Below, in pieces: positions 63,088-64,000 of a DNA stretch of 64,000 nt (its first letter is position 1; each line of letters begins with the position of its first letter). The stretch comes from Alentia gelatinosa (Eukaryota > Annelida > Polychaeta > Phyllodocida > Polynoidae). The notes under the pieces were generated by a model that did no database searches, was not told where the DNA came from, and saw only the letters and a list, made by a program, of their open reading frames with translations. Location: NCBI GenBank assembly GCA_950022655.1, contig OX465581.1, positions 29,545,300-29,609,299 on the forward strand, in the 5' to 3' direction. A program made the translations under genes and the position numbers.

Positions 63088-64000
63088 GGTATGTAGGTAT
63101 ATATATATATATATATATGTGTGTGTATGTATGTATAGCTTATGTATACATGTATATATTGATATATATGTATATAATTCCAGCTTCGTCTCATCCACAC
63201 CCATGAACTGCACTTGCTAGCTATATGTACATGTATATCACTGGGGAAGGCACTCGATCTTTTATATCACACAATTCATAGCTGCAAACCTTAATTTCCC
63301 ATTTGTGTCACTTTGATATTACTGTTGTCAGCGTGGACATGGGACCAGCGAAATGCAAAATATTCATCTTGGAAATTATGAGTACATATATGGAACGATA
63401 ACTATAGGGAGCATAATTAGTGAATTTCGTGTTTTGTGTTATTCTTACTTCACAATTACTGACATTTATTAAGCTTCTAGACATTAATGTGTAGCCATTA
63501 ACGCAATACATTATACATGTGCATGGAGCGAAAGACATGCATGGTGAGGGACATTAGTCGGCATTACTGTTACAGCTTCTCTTTGTGAGAGAAAAAAAGA
63601 TAAGTTATTTTCCTTAGCCTTGGAGAACAGTCAATCCGCTGCAGGTATTACACCGTCAAAGACTGGCGAATGCCCGACGGTGAGGATTTGTCTATCATGA
63701 CGATGCTGCACTTTCAAAAGTTTCACATCTGAGTGGTTCGTAGAGAGCCGTGTGTGTTGTACAAAGAGGGGAGACGTGTCTGTGAGGGCCATGCACCCCT
63801 CCAGGCCACACTTTAACGTCATCAACCGTCACCTTCCTCCCTCTGCATGCTCTGCTTTGTCACCGCCTACTCTCAGACCTTTGTCTTTGAGCGCTGCCTG
63901 CAGGTTGCACCATATGGAGGCCTGGCTTTTGAAGAGTCCCTCATTAACACCTGTCTTAGAGAGGCGCTCAGTATGCTAGCTACTCAAGGTGTGCCCCTCT
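62546..64000. other. Intergenic DNA after the retroelement fragment
   Basis: Holds a long TA microsatellite (63018-63137) and AT-rich unique DNA. A full CAG|GTAAGT donor consensus lies at 63002-63010 but no coding exon precedes it. The last 250 bp are GC-richer with an ORF (63752-63979) that has no known domain. Confidence 0.55.
63018..63137. repeat. Compound TA/TG microsatellite
   Basis: 67 bp of pure TA, then GCAGGTATGTAGG, a second TA block and TG/TATG repeats. Confidence 0.95.

Noticed and set aside
62971..63213. Ile-Tyr repeat peptide ORFs
   Set aside because: Translation of the TA microsatellite, not a gene; the same applies to 42059-42262.
1..64000. CRISPR array, bacterial operon or phage features
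   Set aside because: None present; spliced exons, long introns and microsatellites show animal nuclear DNA.

Overview
This is eukaryotic genomic DNA from an invertebrate animal. It is dominated by introns and intergenic sequence, and only one protein-coding gene can be supported: the 3' end of a Prospero/Prox1 homeobox gene on the + strand. Two exons are secure. The exon at 15531-15675 encodes the end of homeodomain helix 3 and the start of the Prospero domain. The terminal exon at 34909-35094 encodes the rest of the Prospero domain and a TGA stop. Residues such as RNNQIEVPDNFR and [17 protein letters not shown] look closer to protostome Prospero than to vertebrate PROX1. My best guess is a spiralian (mollusc-like) genome, held with low confidence because it rests on remembered family features.

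Layout: 1-15530 is the 3' part of a large upstream intron whose 5' exon lies outside the window. 15676-34908 is a 19.2-kb intron. 35095-35550 is an unusual 152-codon reading frame that continues in frame from the Prospero stop, is rich in Pro, Ser and Gln, and ends exactly where the first poly(A) signals begin. 35590-36900 is GC-rich with no gene seen. 36900-40290 is AT-rich and ends in an AATAAA followed by a U/GU-rich tract, so it could be a long 3' UTR or separate downstream DNA. 40290-61550 is intergenic, mostly AT-rich, with GC-richer islands at about 42.3-43.2 kb and 44.3-48.3 kb. 61560-62545 holds a decayed non-LTR retrotransposon endonuclease region. The last 1.5 kb holds a TA microsatellite and nothing else I recognise.

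The most interesting signal is at the Prox1 stop codon. The stop is TGA followed by C, then an in-frame 152-codon extension, then an 11-bp perfect hairpin with a 5-nt loop starting 35 nt after the stop. Base composition switches to AT-rich at the second stop. This is the expected layout of a regulated stop-codon readthrough gene. The non-coding DNA also holds two perfect RFX X-boxes and an apparent excess of Su(H)-type, POU-octamer and CRE motifs, consistent with a large cis-regulatory domain around a neural regulator. All motif counts were made by eye and need computation.
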